Below the pieces are notes generated by a model. The model saw only the letters and a program-made list of their open reading frames with translations, was not told the origin of the DNA and searched no databases. A program made the translations under genes and the position numbers. From the IMG/VR virus record IMGVR_UViG_3300023240_000035, positions 1 through 44,206 of that record: a stretch of 44,206 bases of DNA; one strand, written 5' to 3'. The stretch is from a virus. Each line of letters starts with the position of its first letter. Within the stretch, counting starts at the first letter, position 1. Of the stretch, positions 8,635 through 16,948 are shown piece by piece.

Positions 8635-11600
8635 ATGAAAATATGTCACACTGCTGATATTCAAATAAGATTTGGAGCAAGACATGATGAATTCAAAGAT
8701 GTTTTTGAAAGATTTTATGAAGACTTAAGGAAGCAAAAACCAGACAGGATTTATGTCGGAGGTGATTTAATGCACCACAAAATAAAATTATCCCCTCAAT
8801 CGTTTATTCTTTTGGTTAGTTTTCTAACCGAACTTTCAAAAATAGCCCCTACTGATGTTATCTTAGGGAATCACGACCTTAATTTACAGAACCTAGACCA
8901 AGGAGATGTTATGTCTCCAATTGTAGAAACAGCAAAAATGATGGGCGCTGAGGACAGAGTTGTCACTGTTAATGAGGAAAATAAAGGAGATATAGATTTT
9001 TGGGAAAATTCAATATATTACTATCCAGATTCTGGGTTTTTCGATGTTGGAAAAGATTTAGTTTATGGGATTTTTTCTTGTGTAGATAATAAAATTATAA
9101 AATTAGAAAACCCAGAAAAAGAAAAAACTTATGTTGCTTTTTGGCATGGGACTCTTTATGGTTCTGTTGGGGATAATGGTTATGAAATAAAAACAGATGA
9201 CGGCTTTACCATGGAGACTTTCAAAGACTTTGACGCTGTTATGATGGGGGATATTCATGAATATCAAACATTCAGAAAAAATGAAACAATTGCCTATTCA
9301 GGAAGTTTGGTGCAACAAAACTTTGGTGAATCTTTAGATAAGGGATATTTGGTGTGGGATTTATCAGACAAAGAAAACATTACACATCAAAGAAGATATG
9401 TTTTAAATGATTGGGGTTTCGCTAAACTTAACATTTCTCGTGGAGAGTCTATTGAAGAAAGAGTTGAAAACTTGCAGTTCTCAAACGACAGGAAGAAGAC
9501 GAAAATAAGTATTGTCTATGAAGATTATCAGGAAAACTATTCACTAGAAAGAGAGAGGTATATTAAAGAGTTGATTAGAAATCAGTATGGATGTAAAGAA
9601 ATTAACGTCTCTTTTGAATCTGTTGAAAAAGAAGAGATTGATGTACTAGAAGGAAAAGATATTAACGAAGATGATTCTTTAATGTTTCTTGATTTACTAG
9701 AAGATTGGATTGAACAGTCAGAAGGAGATATTGATGAAGATGAGAAAAAAGCAATTATAGAGTTGGCTTCAAATATCGATAAACATGAGTTAGAGATAGA
9801 TGAAACTAAGGACAGTAGAAAAAGAGTAAACATAGAGCCTTTAAAAGTGACTATTTCTAATGTGTTTTCTTTTCCAGAGAGTACTCTAACAATAGATCTT
9901 CAAAGATACCAAGGGATTATAGGTATTTTCGGGAAAAACTTTTCAGGTAAATCAAATCTTATTAGAGCAATAGTTTGGGGTCTATTTGAAGTCGTTCCGG
10001 GGAATAAGGATTCAAATACAATAGTAAATCTATACACCAAATCAAATAAAGGCTTTGTTTCTATTGAAACCTTAATAAACGGAGTTCTTCATAGAGTTTC
10101 AAGAAAGATTGAACAAAAAGCAAAAGGGGCTAATTCTTACAAAAGGAAATTTGAAGTTTGGGAAGAAATAGAAGTCGATGGAGAGTTAAGAGAAAGGTGG
10201 GTTTCAGTAAAATCTAACAGTGCAACATCTGAACAAAAAGAAGTAAAGAAACAAATAGAAGAAAGCATTGGTTCTTATGAAGATTTTTCTATTAACTCTT
10301 TACACATACATAATTCAGAGGATGATTATATCAATCTAAGTCAGCAAGAAAAGAACTCTTTATTCTGGAAATACAATGGATTAGAGCCTTTTAAGCAAAG
10401 AGTTGCTTATGCTAGGAAAAAAATAAATATATTCAAGAAAAGCTATAGCGATTTAGGGAAAGCTGTTGAGATTGAACAAAACATATTAATAAAAGGAGAA
10501 GAATTAAAATCTAAGAACATAACACTTGAGTCACTTCAGAAGGAGAAGCGGATGAGTGAGACTAGGAGTGAAGACGAGAATAGAAAAGTAATTGTTTTGA
10601 CTTCTCAAAAAGAAAAAGTTCAAATCCTACCATTCAATAGCAAGAGTGAAATAGAAATTAAAATTTCTGATATCTCTGAGAAAATAGAAAGAGTTGGTAA
10701 AATCAAAACAGATTCTCAAAAATGGATTGATGATAACCCTAAGGAGGTGTTGCCTTTTGATTCAAACAAGACAATTGAATCAGTTACGTCTGAAATAAAC
10801 GAAAAAACAATAACCTTAGACAAAACTCAGACAGAAAAGAGGGGTATTAATTCTTGGATAAAAGACAATCCACGAAAAGAGGTTATTGATGACTCTGGGG
10901 CATCTAAAGCTATAATGAAGATTCAATCAGAAGTGATTTCATTGCAGAATGATTTAATTATTTTTCAAGGAAAACCTTGCCCAACATGTAGCAAGGCAAC
11001 TTCTGAACCAAGCTTAAGCAAGGAAAAATCTACAAAAATACTTATAGCCGAAAAAGGCATTGTTATCTCAGAGAAAGAAAAAATAATTGAGAAAGCAGAG
11101 AAGCACAAGTCTCATAATAATATTTTAAATCAAAAAGAGAGTAGATTTGCTTTATTGACTTCTTCTATAAGTCAATTAGAAGGGTCAATAGAGGCTTTAA
11201 ATAAAGAAAAGGAAGTGATTGTCAAGTCAAAAGATGTGATTGAAAAAAACAAGCTATATGACAAAAAATACAAAGACCTAAGATCATCTACGAGTGACCT
11301 AGAGAGTTTTAAAAACTCGTTGTCTGTTTTTCAGAACCAACACAACATATTTGACGAAAACGAAGAGAATAAGAAAGTCAACGAAAAGATTGAAAAAGAA
11401 ATATCTGAGATTGAAGAATCAATCAAACAATATAAGCTTGCAATATTTTCTGTAACAAATCAAATCGGAGGATTGATTGGAGGGATAAGTGTTATTGAAA
11501 ACACTATTACATCTGAAAAGGAAATTTTAGAAAAAATTAGAGAAGCGGATAAAAGTTTCAAACTATATTCTCTTTACCTTCAAGCTGTAGAAAGAGACGG

Positions 11601-12099
11601 AATACCTTCTATGATTATTAAGAAAAGACTTCCATTAATGAACAGTAGAGTCAATAGTTTGGTTGGTCATATGGCTGAATACAAAATAGAGATTGAAGTG
11701 GACAAAAAAGGAGATGTGAAAGAGTACTTTTATTTCATGGAGAATAAGTTTGATAAATTACCCGTAGCAGGAAGTGGTTCAGGTGCGCAAAAGTTCTTAA
11801 TCTCTTTAGCTATTAAGGATGCATTCAGATATATTTCTGGAAATTATGTTGTGAAGCCTTCTATTTTCTTGATAGACGAAGGGTTTGGTACTTTGCACCC
11901 AGAGACAGTAGGAGAAATGGTTGGTATTTTAAGATACCTAAGGACAAAGTATAAGAACATGTTGGTTATAACTCATGTTGATGAAATAAAAGATGCAGCT
12001 GATCATGTTTTTGAAGCTTTTAAAGATAGAAGTCAAATATCAGAAGAAGATTTATTAAACAAACCTAACGCTGGAATAACTCAATTAATAACAAAATAA
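8635..12099 (+). CDS. Single-chain Mre11-Rad50 (SbcD-SbcC / gp47-gp46) fusion
   Basis: An 1154-residue protein joining two normally separate subunits. The N-terminal calcineurin-like nuclease half has Asp8 in HTADIQ, GGDLMHH (Asp44, His47/48), GNHD (79-81), FWHG and GDIH motifs. The ATPase half has Walker A GKNFSGKS at about 433-440, long coiled-coil arms, a zinc hook CPTC (Cys782, Cys785) at the apex, a degenerate signature SGSGAQK near 1047-1053, Walker B FLIDEG (Asp1081, Glu1082) and an ITH switch His. The pair normally processes DNA ends and primes recombination-dependent replication. The order nuclease-then-ATPase matches the usual sbcD-sbcC and gp47-gp46 gene order, suggesting fusion of adjacent genes. 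The stop overlaps the next ATG by one base. Confidence 0.92.
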   Translation: MKICHTADIQIRFGARHDEFKDVFERFYEDLRKQKPDRIYVGGDLMHHKIKLSPQSFILLVSFLTELSKIAPTDVILGNHDLNLQNLDQGDVMSPIVETAKMMGAEDRVVTVNEENKGDIDFWENSIYYYPDSGFFDVGKDLVYGIFSCVDNKIIKLENPEKEKTYVAFWHGTLYGSVGDNGYEIKTDDGFTMETFKDFDAVMMGDIHEYQTFRKNETIAYSGSLVQQNFGESLDKGYLVWDLSDKENITHQRRYVLNDWGFAKLNISRGESIEERVENLQFSNDRKKTKISIVYEDYQENYSLERERYIKELIRNQYGCKEINVSFESVEKEEIDVLEGKDINEDDSLMFLDLLEDWIEQSEGDIDEDEKKAIIELASNIDKHELEIDETKDSRKRVNIEPLKVTISNVFSFPESTLTIDLQRYQGIIGIFGKNFSGKSNLIRAIVWGLFEVVPGNKDSNTIVNLYTKSNKGFVSIETLINGVLHRVSRKIEQKAKGANSYKRKFEVWEEIEVDGELRERWVSVKSNSATSEQKEVKKQIEESIGSYEDFSINSLHIHNSEDDYINLSQQEKNSLFWKYNGLEPFKQRVAYARKKINIFKKSYSDLGKAVEIEQNILIKGEELKSKNITLESLQKEKRMSETRSEDENRKVIVLTSQKEKVQILPFNSKSEIEIKISDISEKIERVGKIKTDSQKWIDDNPKEVLPFDSNKTIESVTSEINEKTITLDKTQTEKRGINSWIKDNPRKEVIDDSGASKAIMKIQSEVISLQNDLIIFQGKPCPTCSKATSEPSLSKEKSTKILIAEKGIVISEKEKIIEKAEKHKSHNNILNQKESRFALLTSSISQLEGSIEALNKEKEVIVKSKDVIEKNKLYDKKYKDLRSSTSDLESFKNSLSVFQNQHNIFDENEENKKVNEKIEKEISEIEESIKQYKLAIFSVTNQIGGLIGGISVIENTITSEKEILEKIREADKSFKLYSLYLQAVERDGIPSMIIKKRLPLMNSRVNSLVGHMAEYKIEIEVDKKGDVKEYFYFMENKFDKLPVAGSGSGAQKFLISLAIKDAFRYISGNYVVKPSIFLIDEGFGTLHPETVGEMVGILRYLRTKYKNMLVITHVDEIKDAADHVFEAFKDRSQISEEDLLNKPNAGITQLITK

Positions 12100-12662
12100 T
12101 GGCAGGTAGATTTAATTTTGAAGGGATGACAGCAGAGGAGCTTATTCTGATGCGGGAAGAGGTTTCGGACATAGAGGTTGATTATTTAGAAGAAGATGAA
12201 GCAGAAGCTCTTGCTGAAGGCATTGAAGCATTAGATGAGGCTATAGATGAAGCCGAAAGAACAGAAAAGGAGGCTTCGGAGAAAAAGGAGAAGGAAGAGT
12301 CAGAGGATAAGCAAGTTTCAAAGTCAAAAAAGAGGAAAGCAATAAGTAGATCTAAAAGAAAAGCTTTCTGGGATTATCAAATTGAAGAGGCTCTTAATAG
12401 AATAGAATCTAAGACTGGGGTGATTAATTGGAAGAACTCAGACCAAAGAGGAGAAGTGATTAACGGCTATTTAAAGGAGGAACATATTTTTGAAATAAAA
12501 AGAGGGTTCTCTATGTATACTTTGAGAATTATTGACAACAACCTAAAAGAATCATATCATAAAAAAACTAGGTTTTTAACACACAACTCCCCTCACTACG
12601 GAAAACTAAAACAGAAGGCGAGTGATATTGCTGATAAATTTTTAAATTTAAAAGACAAATGA
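12099..12662 (+). CDS. Acidic coiled-coil hypothetical protein
   Basis: A 187-residue protein. Residues 10-75 are very acidic and helical (Glu/Asp/Ala runs); a Lys/Arg/Ser-rich link (KSKKRKAISRSKRK) precedes a basic, mixed C-terminal domain of about 90 residues. Its ATG shares one base with the stop of the Mre11-Rad50 gene, so translation is probably coupled. A partner or regulator of the nuclease is possible from position alone. Family not recognised. Confidence 0.55.
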   Translation: MAGRFNFEGMTAEELILMREEVSDIEVDYLEEDEAEALAEGIEALDEAIDEAERTEKEASEKKEKEESEDKQVSKSKKRKAISRSKRKAFWDYQIEEALNRIESKTGVINWKNSDQRGEVINGYLKEEHIFEIKRGFSMYTLRIIDNNLKESYHKKTRFLTHNSPHYGKLKQKASDIADKFLNLKDK

Positions 12663-13192
12663 AATATAAATTATTAAGAAAAGCATATGAAGTAGACCTT
12701 GGTAGAATTGAAGAGGGTTTTTTATGGGGAGAAGTAATAACACACGCAGAGACAAGAGGAAAAGCTAAGTTAGATTTACTATTGGAAATTGAAGGAGCAA
12801 ACCATCAGTTTTCTGGAGAAGAAATCACATATTTAAATATACCTGTGATTAGGTGTAAATCATCAGATTATTTTAGTTTTGAAGGAGAAGAAAAGACTTT
12901 GAGGCAAATTGAAGAGAAATTATATGAAAGAAAAAGGATTGAAGAGCTTAACTTAATACTAGATGATGAGACCATTAAATATTGCTACATTATTAAAAGA
13001 GGAGAGTATTACAGACCAAATAGTTGTGGTTATACATCATTTAAACACAGAGCGGGTGTTTACACAAAAAAGGAAGCGGTGAACTCATCTAAATCTTGTG
13101 GAGATCTGCGAATTGAGCCAATAGATATAGAGGAGCATAACAAAATGATAGAAAGAGAATCAAGAGAATTAAAAGAAAAAATACTAGGTTAG
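12659..13192 (+). CDS. Hypothetical protein
   Basis: A 177-residue protein starting in an ATGA overlap with the previous gene, so the two are translationally coupled. It is rich in Glu, Lys, Ile and Tyr. Motifs that stand out are a GEYYRPNSCGYTSF segment and a terminal charged helix. No known fold is recognised. Its last nine bases overlap the convergent minus-strand gene that ends at 13184. Confidence 0.55.
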   Translation: MKYKLLRKAYEVDLGRIEEGFLWGEVITHAETRGKAKLDLLLEIEGANHQFSGEEITYLNIPVIRCKSSDYFSFEGEEKTLRQIEEKLYERKRIEELNLILDDETIKYCYIIKRGEYYRPNSCGYTSFKHRAGVYTKKEAVNSSKSCGDLRIEPIDIEEHNKMIERESRELKEKILG

Positions 13193-13795
13193 TGTTTTGA
13201 ACAAACTTCTGACCCATTTTTTTCTTTCTTTTAAAGGAAGTTTGCTAGGGTCTACTTGATTAATTGGTTCTTGGGTTGGGGTAGGTTCTTGGTTTAGTTT
13301 GTCTTGAGCCACTAATTTATCTTGGAACATTTTAGCTGTACTTCTATTATAGGAAGTTATTTGACTTGAAATAAGACTGTCATTAGATTTGTAGTTTGGA
13401 ATAGAATCTGAATAAAAATTTCCTGTGTACCACATTCCTTTAATATTTTCTGCTGCAAACATTCTCCACTCATTTTCAACTTCAGCACTTCTCACCCCTG
13501 TTCTTAAGGCTTCTTTTTCTGACTGACCAATAACATGGACTGCTCGAATAACCATTTTACCTTTGAAATTAGTCCCCATAACTACAGGCTGTATTATCCT
13601 ATATTTAGACACTGGCATTTTATATTTAGAATTATTAGATTGAAATAAAATACCAACTTCTCTCCCTTGGTCTATAGCATCTTTCATCATCTCAACACTA
13701 AAAGCAACTCTTTCCGCTGATTTCCCATAAAGCTTAACTCTGTCTTGAGCAGAAGTATACTCTAATAAAGAATTATTTTTTCTAATTTTGTCCAT
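13184..13795 (-). CDS. Hypothetical protein, possibly WYL-like
   Basis: A 203-residue protein. Residues 45-120 follow a pattern seen in WYL-type ligand-binding domains: a strand with EVGILFQ, YRIIQPVVMG, then a strand with MVIRAVHVIGQS, and later WRMFAAENIKGM. The C-terminal 60 residues are Gln/Pro/Ser-rich and look disordered. It is transcribed away from the nuclease gene starting at 13834. The WYL resemblance is weak and rests on spacing of hydrophobic and aromatic residues. If true, a nucleic-acid or nucleotide sensing role would fit. Confidence 0.5.
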   Translation of the reverse strand: MDKIRKNNSLLEYTSAQDRVKLYGKSAERVAFSVEMMKDAIDQGREVGILFQSNNSKYKMPVSKYRIIQPVVMGTNFKGKMVIRAVHVIGQSEKEALRTGVRSAEVENEWRMFAAENIKGMWYTGNFYSDSIPNYKSNDSLISSQITSYNRSTAKMFQDKLVAQDKLNQEPTPTQEPINQVDPSKLPLKERKKWVRSLFKTLT

Positions 13796-13821
13796 CTTTC
13801 TATAAATACCTAGCTTTTATG

Positions 13822-13829
13822 TATCTTTG
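13822..13829 (+). promoter_or_regulatory. Host-type -7 element TATCTTTG, near-leaderless start
   Basis: TATCTTTG is followed by tctt and the ATG at 13834. In Bacteroidota promoters transcription starts a few bases past TAnnTTTG, so the mRNA would begin at or near this ATG. This makes the in-frame ATG at 13819 unlikely to be used, because it precedes the -7 element. Confidence 0.5.
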
Positions 13830-13833
13830 TCTT

Positions 13834-14799
13834 ATGGAGAATAAAGGAAAGAAAGAAACAATAGAGGAATTAATGATAAAAGGAAAAGAAGAGGGATTAA
13901 TTCATATTTCTTTTTCTGAATTTACAATGTTTACCCAGTGCGCCCACAAGCATTTGGTGATGAAACATTTAAAACTTGTAGACCAAGACCTAACTGAACA
14001 TCTATTTTTCGGAAGCGCTATTCATGAAGCAATAGAGCATGGTATAGAAGAGGGATTTGGCCCTGAAAGGAGAGGTGAGTATTTCAAGAAAATGTTTATT
14101 AAAGAAATGAAAAACAATCTTCCTAACTTTCCAGAAGAGACATTAAACCAATTCATAGAACAAGGAGAGAACATTCTTAAAATTCTAGATGTCGAAGGAT
14201 ATATAGAAAATTATGAAATTGTGTCTGTGGAAGAGCCTCTGTATGAACAGGTTTTTGAACGTTTTTATTTTAAAGGGTTTGTTGATTTAGTTGTAAAAAA
14301 CAAAAAGACAGGAAGAATTATTATAATCGATTGGAAAACTTCAGGACAAAAATGGAATATGTTTTGGAAAAATCAAGATAAAACTTTTTGGATGCAAATG
14401 AGGTTTTATAAATATTTCTGGTGCAGAAAAAATAATGTAGACCTAAATAATGTTGATTGTAAATATATTGTTCTCAATAGACTTATAAATAAAAAGAAAC
14501 CAAAAGGAGGTTTTGGTGAAATTGAAGAGATAGAAATGACTTCTACTGACTTTCAAATGAAACAAGCATTAAATGGGTTAGGAAGATCTTTAAAGAATAT
14601 TTACAAAGACAAAAGGTTCAGAAAAGCTAAATTCACAATAGATAGTAAGGGAGAAGTTAAACTTGACGCTATGGGTCAGCCAGTAATTAACGAAAAACCT
14701 TGTAAATTCTGCCCACTAAAAGGAGGGAAGCACTCTTTATGTAACTCTAACTTTTATCAAGACAAACAAATATTGAAAGAAAATAATCGAGTATTCTAA
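13834..14799 (+). CDS. PD-(D/E)XK nuclease with Fe-S cysteines (Cas4/RecB-like)
   Basis: A 321-residue protein from the chosen ATG at 13834; an ATG five codons earlier lies upstream of the promoter element. PD-(D/E)XK core: His64 in the GSAIHEAIEHG helix, Asp151 in FKGFVDLVV, Asp166 and Lys168 in IIDWKTSG, then a QMRFYKYF helix. Cysteines at 36, 290, 293 and 303 match the one-N-terminal plus three-C-terminal pattern that holds a 4Fe-4S cluster in Cas4 and AddB-type nucleases. Likely a single-strand DNA exonuclease acting with the Mre11-Rad50 fusion and resolvase in recombination. No cas1 or CRISPR array is near, so a phage recombination role is favoured over a Cas role. Confidence 0.85.
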   Translation: MENKGKKETIEELMIKGKEEGLIHISFSEFTMFTQCAHKHLVMKHLKLVDQDLTEHLFFGSAIHEAIEHGIEEGFGPERRGEYFKKMFIKEMKNNLPNFPEETLNQFIEQGENILKILDVEGYIENYEIVSVEEPLYEQVFERFYFKGFVDLVVKNKKTGRIIIIDWKTSGQKWNMFWKNQDKTFWMQMRFYKYFWCRKNNVDLNNVDCKYIVLNRLINKKKPKGGFGEIEEIEMTSTDFQMKQALNGLGRSLKNIYKDKRFRKAKFTIDSKGEVKLDAMGQPVINEKPCKFCPLKGGKHSLCNSNFYQDKQILKENNRVF

Positions 14800-14826
14800 A
14801 AAATAATTTTCCTTTTTTTGGAAATC

Positions 14827-14840
14827 ATGCTATTTAAATA
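14827..14840 (+). promoter_or_regulatory. ATGCTATTTAAATA motif
   Basis: This 14-base sequence occurs identically at 18938-18951 and 37082-37095, each time 13-16 bases before a gene start. Here it is continued by TAAATATTCCG and the ATG at 14856. It is also flanked by GGAAAT and ATATTCC, a weak inverted repeat. Candidate phage late promoter. Confidence 0.5.
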
Positions 14841-14855
14841 TAAATATTCCGTAAA

Positions 14856-16040
14856 ATGGAAATAAATGTTAATAGAATGATAAATTTTAAATTCTCAAAG
14901 AAAGACAGAAGTTTTTTCAAAGACTTCATAAAAAAAGAAGACAAAGCTATTAGTGACCCAAACAAGAGGGTTGGGTTTCATAAACTAGTAGAGGCAAAGT
15001 TAGTCGCAGATCCTAGACCAGTTAAAGATGAGCATAAAGTGCCTGTAGATGATTTTAAGCCTAAGAAGAACAACTTGGGGCGACTAGATGAGATACAAGA
15101 GCTTTTTACTAACAACTATTTAGAAAGCAAGCCAAAAAGAAGTAACAAGGAACTTTTTGTTGATGGAAATTTCAGGATAAACAATGAGCAAAAAGCGGTG
15201 AGTGAGTTAATCAAATATGGAGTTTTTAAACCAGAATATCTTGAGAACAATGTAGATGACAAAACAGTTAGGGATAAAGTTAGCGGTAAAAACATAAGTT
15301 TCGGAAATATATTTTCAGACAAAGAGCTGAAAGAAAAATATATGAGTAGTGGAGATTCTAAAGAAAAATCCAAAGAAGAGTTGAGAAACATGATTATGAT
15401 GTCTCCCGATTCTTTTTACAATTCTGATAAAGAAATAACATCAGAGGAACATCCTTATTCTAGTATTATCAAAGAAAAAGAAGATGATGTTAGCTCTGGA
15501 AATCCTAGTAAAAAAGATATGAAAGCTGGCTTGGACATGATGAACCAGAATTCTCATATTGATTTTGGAAAACAGATTGAAAGTTTCAAAAAACAAAAAG
15601 AAAAAGAAAAAGAAAAAGAGAAACCTACTGTTGAGAAAAAAGTAAGTTTATTAGGCAATCTTAAGGTTAAGACTAAACTACGCTATAGTAATTTAAAAGG
15701 AAGGATATCTAGGATAAAGAATGGAATTTCGAATTACTATCAAACTTATTTTAAGATTAAAAAAGCTCCAAAGAAACAAGAATTAATCTGCTCAGAAGAA
15801 CAATCAAATAGGTACAGACAGTTGATCGGAGTTAAAACCGTAGATTATGAAGGCGACAGATTAAGAGAGGCTAACAGAAGAAAAAAGTCAAGAAGATTCA
15901 GAATATTTTTATTTAGGCAACTTTCATTGTTAATTTGGAGACTACACCCAGACGCTACGGTTACGACTGTAGTTTCTAAACCAAGAAATTTAGGTTTCAA
16001 AGAAACAAGAGACATTAAATTACTAATGGATACAAAGTAG
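14856..16040 (+). CDS. Lysine-rich hypothetical protein
   Basis: A 394-residue, highly charged protein. Residues 1-240 are Lys/Glu/Asp-rich and probably largely helical or disordered, with a pure KEKEKEKEK run at about 247-256. The C-terminal 130 residues are strongly basic, with clusters such as RRKKSRRFRIFLFR. No known domain is recognised. It has its own candidate promoter and is followed by a clear terminator, so it is a single-gene unit. The basic tail suggests binding to nucleic acid or an acidic partner; a virion or packaging role is only conjecture. Confidence 0.55.
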   Translation: MEINVNRMINFKFSKKDRSFFKDFIKKEDKAISDPNKRVGFHKLVEAKLVADPRPVKDEHKVPVDDFKPKKNNLGRLDEIQELFTNNYLESKPKRSNKELFVDGNFRINNEQKAVSELIKYGVFKPEYLENNVDDKTVRDKVSGKNISFGNIFSDKELKEKYMSSGDSKEKSKEELRNMIMMSPDSFYNSDKEITSEEHPYSSIIKEKEDDVSSGNPSKKDMKAGLDMMNQNSHIDFGKQIESFKKQKEKEKEKEKPTVEKKVSLLGNLKVKTKLRYSNLKGRISRIKNGISNYYQTYFKIKKAPKKQELICSEEQSNRYRQLIGVKTVDYEGDRLREANRRKKSRRFRIFLFRQLSLLIWRLHPDATVTTVVSKPRNLGFKETRDIKLLMDTK

Positions 16041-16093
16041 TTGTTGAGAAGTGAATTCTGAAGCCATCTTTATTTACTAACAAAGCAAATGAG

Positions 16094-16133
16094 AAAAGGC
16101 TTATAGCTATTAATGGTTATAAGCCTTTTTTTT
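16094..16133 (+). terminator. Rho-independent terminator
   Basis: AAAAGGCTTATA (16094-16105) pairs perfectly with TATAAGCCTTTT (16118-16129) around a 12-base loop, and the T-run extends to 16133. It ends the 394-residue gene. The sequence after the stem, eight T then GTGCCT, is the same as after the terminator at 19487-19512. Confidence 0.85.
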
Positions 16134-16179
16134 GTGCCTAAATATTTTACAATTCCTTTTATGTTTTTTACATTAAGTA

Positions 16180-16554
16180 ATGGCATATTACAGCAAAAAT
16201 GAAATAGTAGAATATTTCCAAGAGAACCTTTCTTTCATAGAAAAAGATCAAGAAACCCACAGACTTTTAAGTTCTTCGGAGGAGTTAGCTCAACAATTTA
16301 AAGATGACAAAGACATATTAGGTATGTTTTGGACAACAGCTAAAGACAAAGGGGTTGAGATGAATGGGAAGGCTTTTATAAAAATAGAGAGCGACTTGTA
16401 TACAGATGACAGGTACGCAATAGACTGTCAGCTTGCAGTGACTGAAGGGGTGACTGTGGGGAACATAATCAAAAACAGGCAGCTAGAACAAGAACAGGCG
16501 AAGAAGTTTATAGAAGAAAAGTCTCCTCAAGAGTTGCTAAAGTTATTGAAATAG
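16180..16554 (+). CDS. Hypothetical protein
   Basis: A 124-residue acidic, probably helical protein with a C-terminal Glu/Gln/Lys coil. It starts 47 bases after the terminator, behind an AT-rich leader with no clear CTATTTA motif. It leads a run of three same-strand genes ending in the SNF2 helicase. Family not recognised. Confidence 0.5.
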   Translation: MAYYSKNEIVEYFQENLSFIEKDQETHRLLSSSEELAQQFKDDKDILGMFWTTAKDKGVEMNGKAFIKIESDLYTDDRYAIDCQLAVTEGVTVGNIIKNRQLEQEQAKKFIEEKSPQELLKLLK

Positions 16555-16588
16555 TTGATTTCCAAATAAAAATAAATTAAATTAAATA

Positions 16589-16948
16589 ATGTTTACCGTA
16601 GAAGAATTAGAAGAAATGAAGAGTTATAGTGTTATGGATTTTACTTATAAAATCGATGATCTTATGAACGAACTAGAGCCTCTCGCAGAGAAGTCAATGA
16701 AGCAGAAAGGGAGACAAGGTAGATATGGTAAAGAGTCGAGAAAGATTTTATCCAACATTAAATTTATATGTGAAGTAACGAGAGCTAAAATACAAAGAGA
16801 TTTAGGGGGGATGAAGAAGCGGGACTTAATTCAGTTAGAAATTGAGAAAGCAAAAAGAAGAATTGAGCATACAAAGAATAAGCATGCTGAGAAAATTAGG
16901 AATTTACAAATAGCTAGAGATGCCAAAAAAAGCAAAAGGGGGAGTTAA
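16589..16948 (+). CDS. Basic helical hypothetical protein
   Basis: A 119-residue protein; the second half is strongly basic (KAKRRIEHTKNK, RDAKKSKRGS) and predicted to be one long helix. A KGRQGRYGKESRKIL segment and the basic tail suggest nucleic-acid binding. It overlaps the start of the SNF2 helicase gene by 29 bases, implying coupled translation. I do not recognise the family; a small DNA-binding partner of the helicase is an inference. Confidence 0.5.
   Translation: MFTVEELEEMKSYSVMDFTYKIDDLMNELEPLAEKSMKQKGRQGRYGKESRKILSNIKFICEVTRAKIQRDLGGMKKRDLIQLEIEKAKRRIEHTKNKHAEKIRNLQIARDAKKSKRGS

Noticed and set aside
13834-14799. Cas4 from a phage CRISPR system
   Set aside because: The nuclease has the Cas4-like Fe-S pattern, but no cas1, cas2, effector or array is seen in the window. 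A recombination role fits the neighbours better.
16060-16090. TTTATTTACTAACAAAG resembling the promoter-like motif at 24548
   Set aside because: It lies just before a terminator stem and far from the next gene start, so a promoter role is unlikely.
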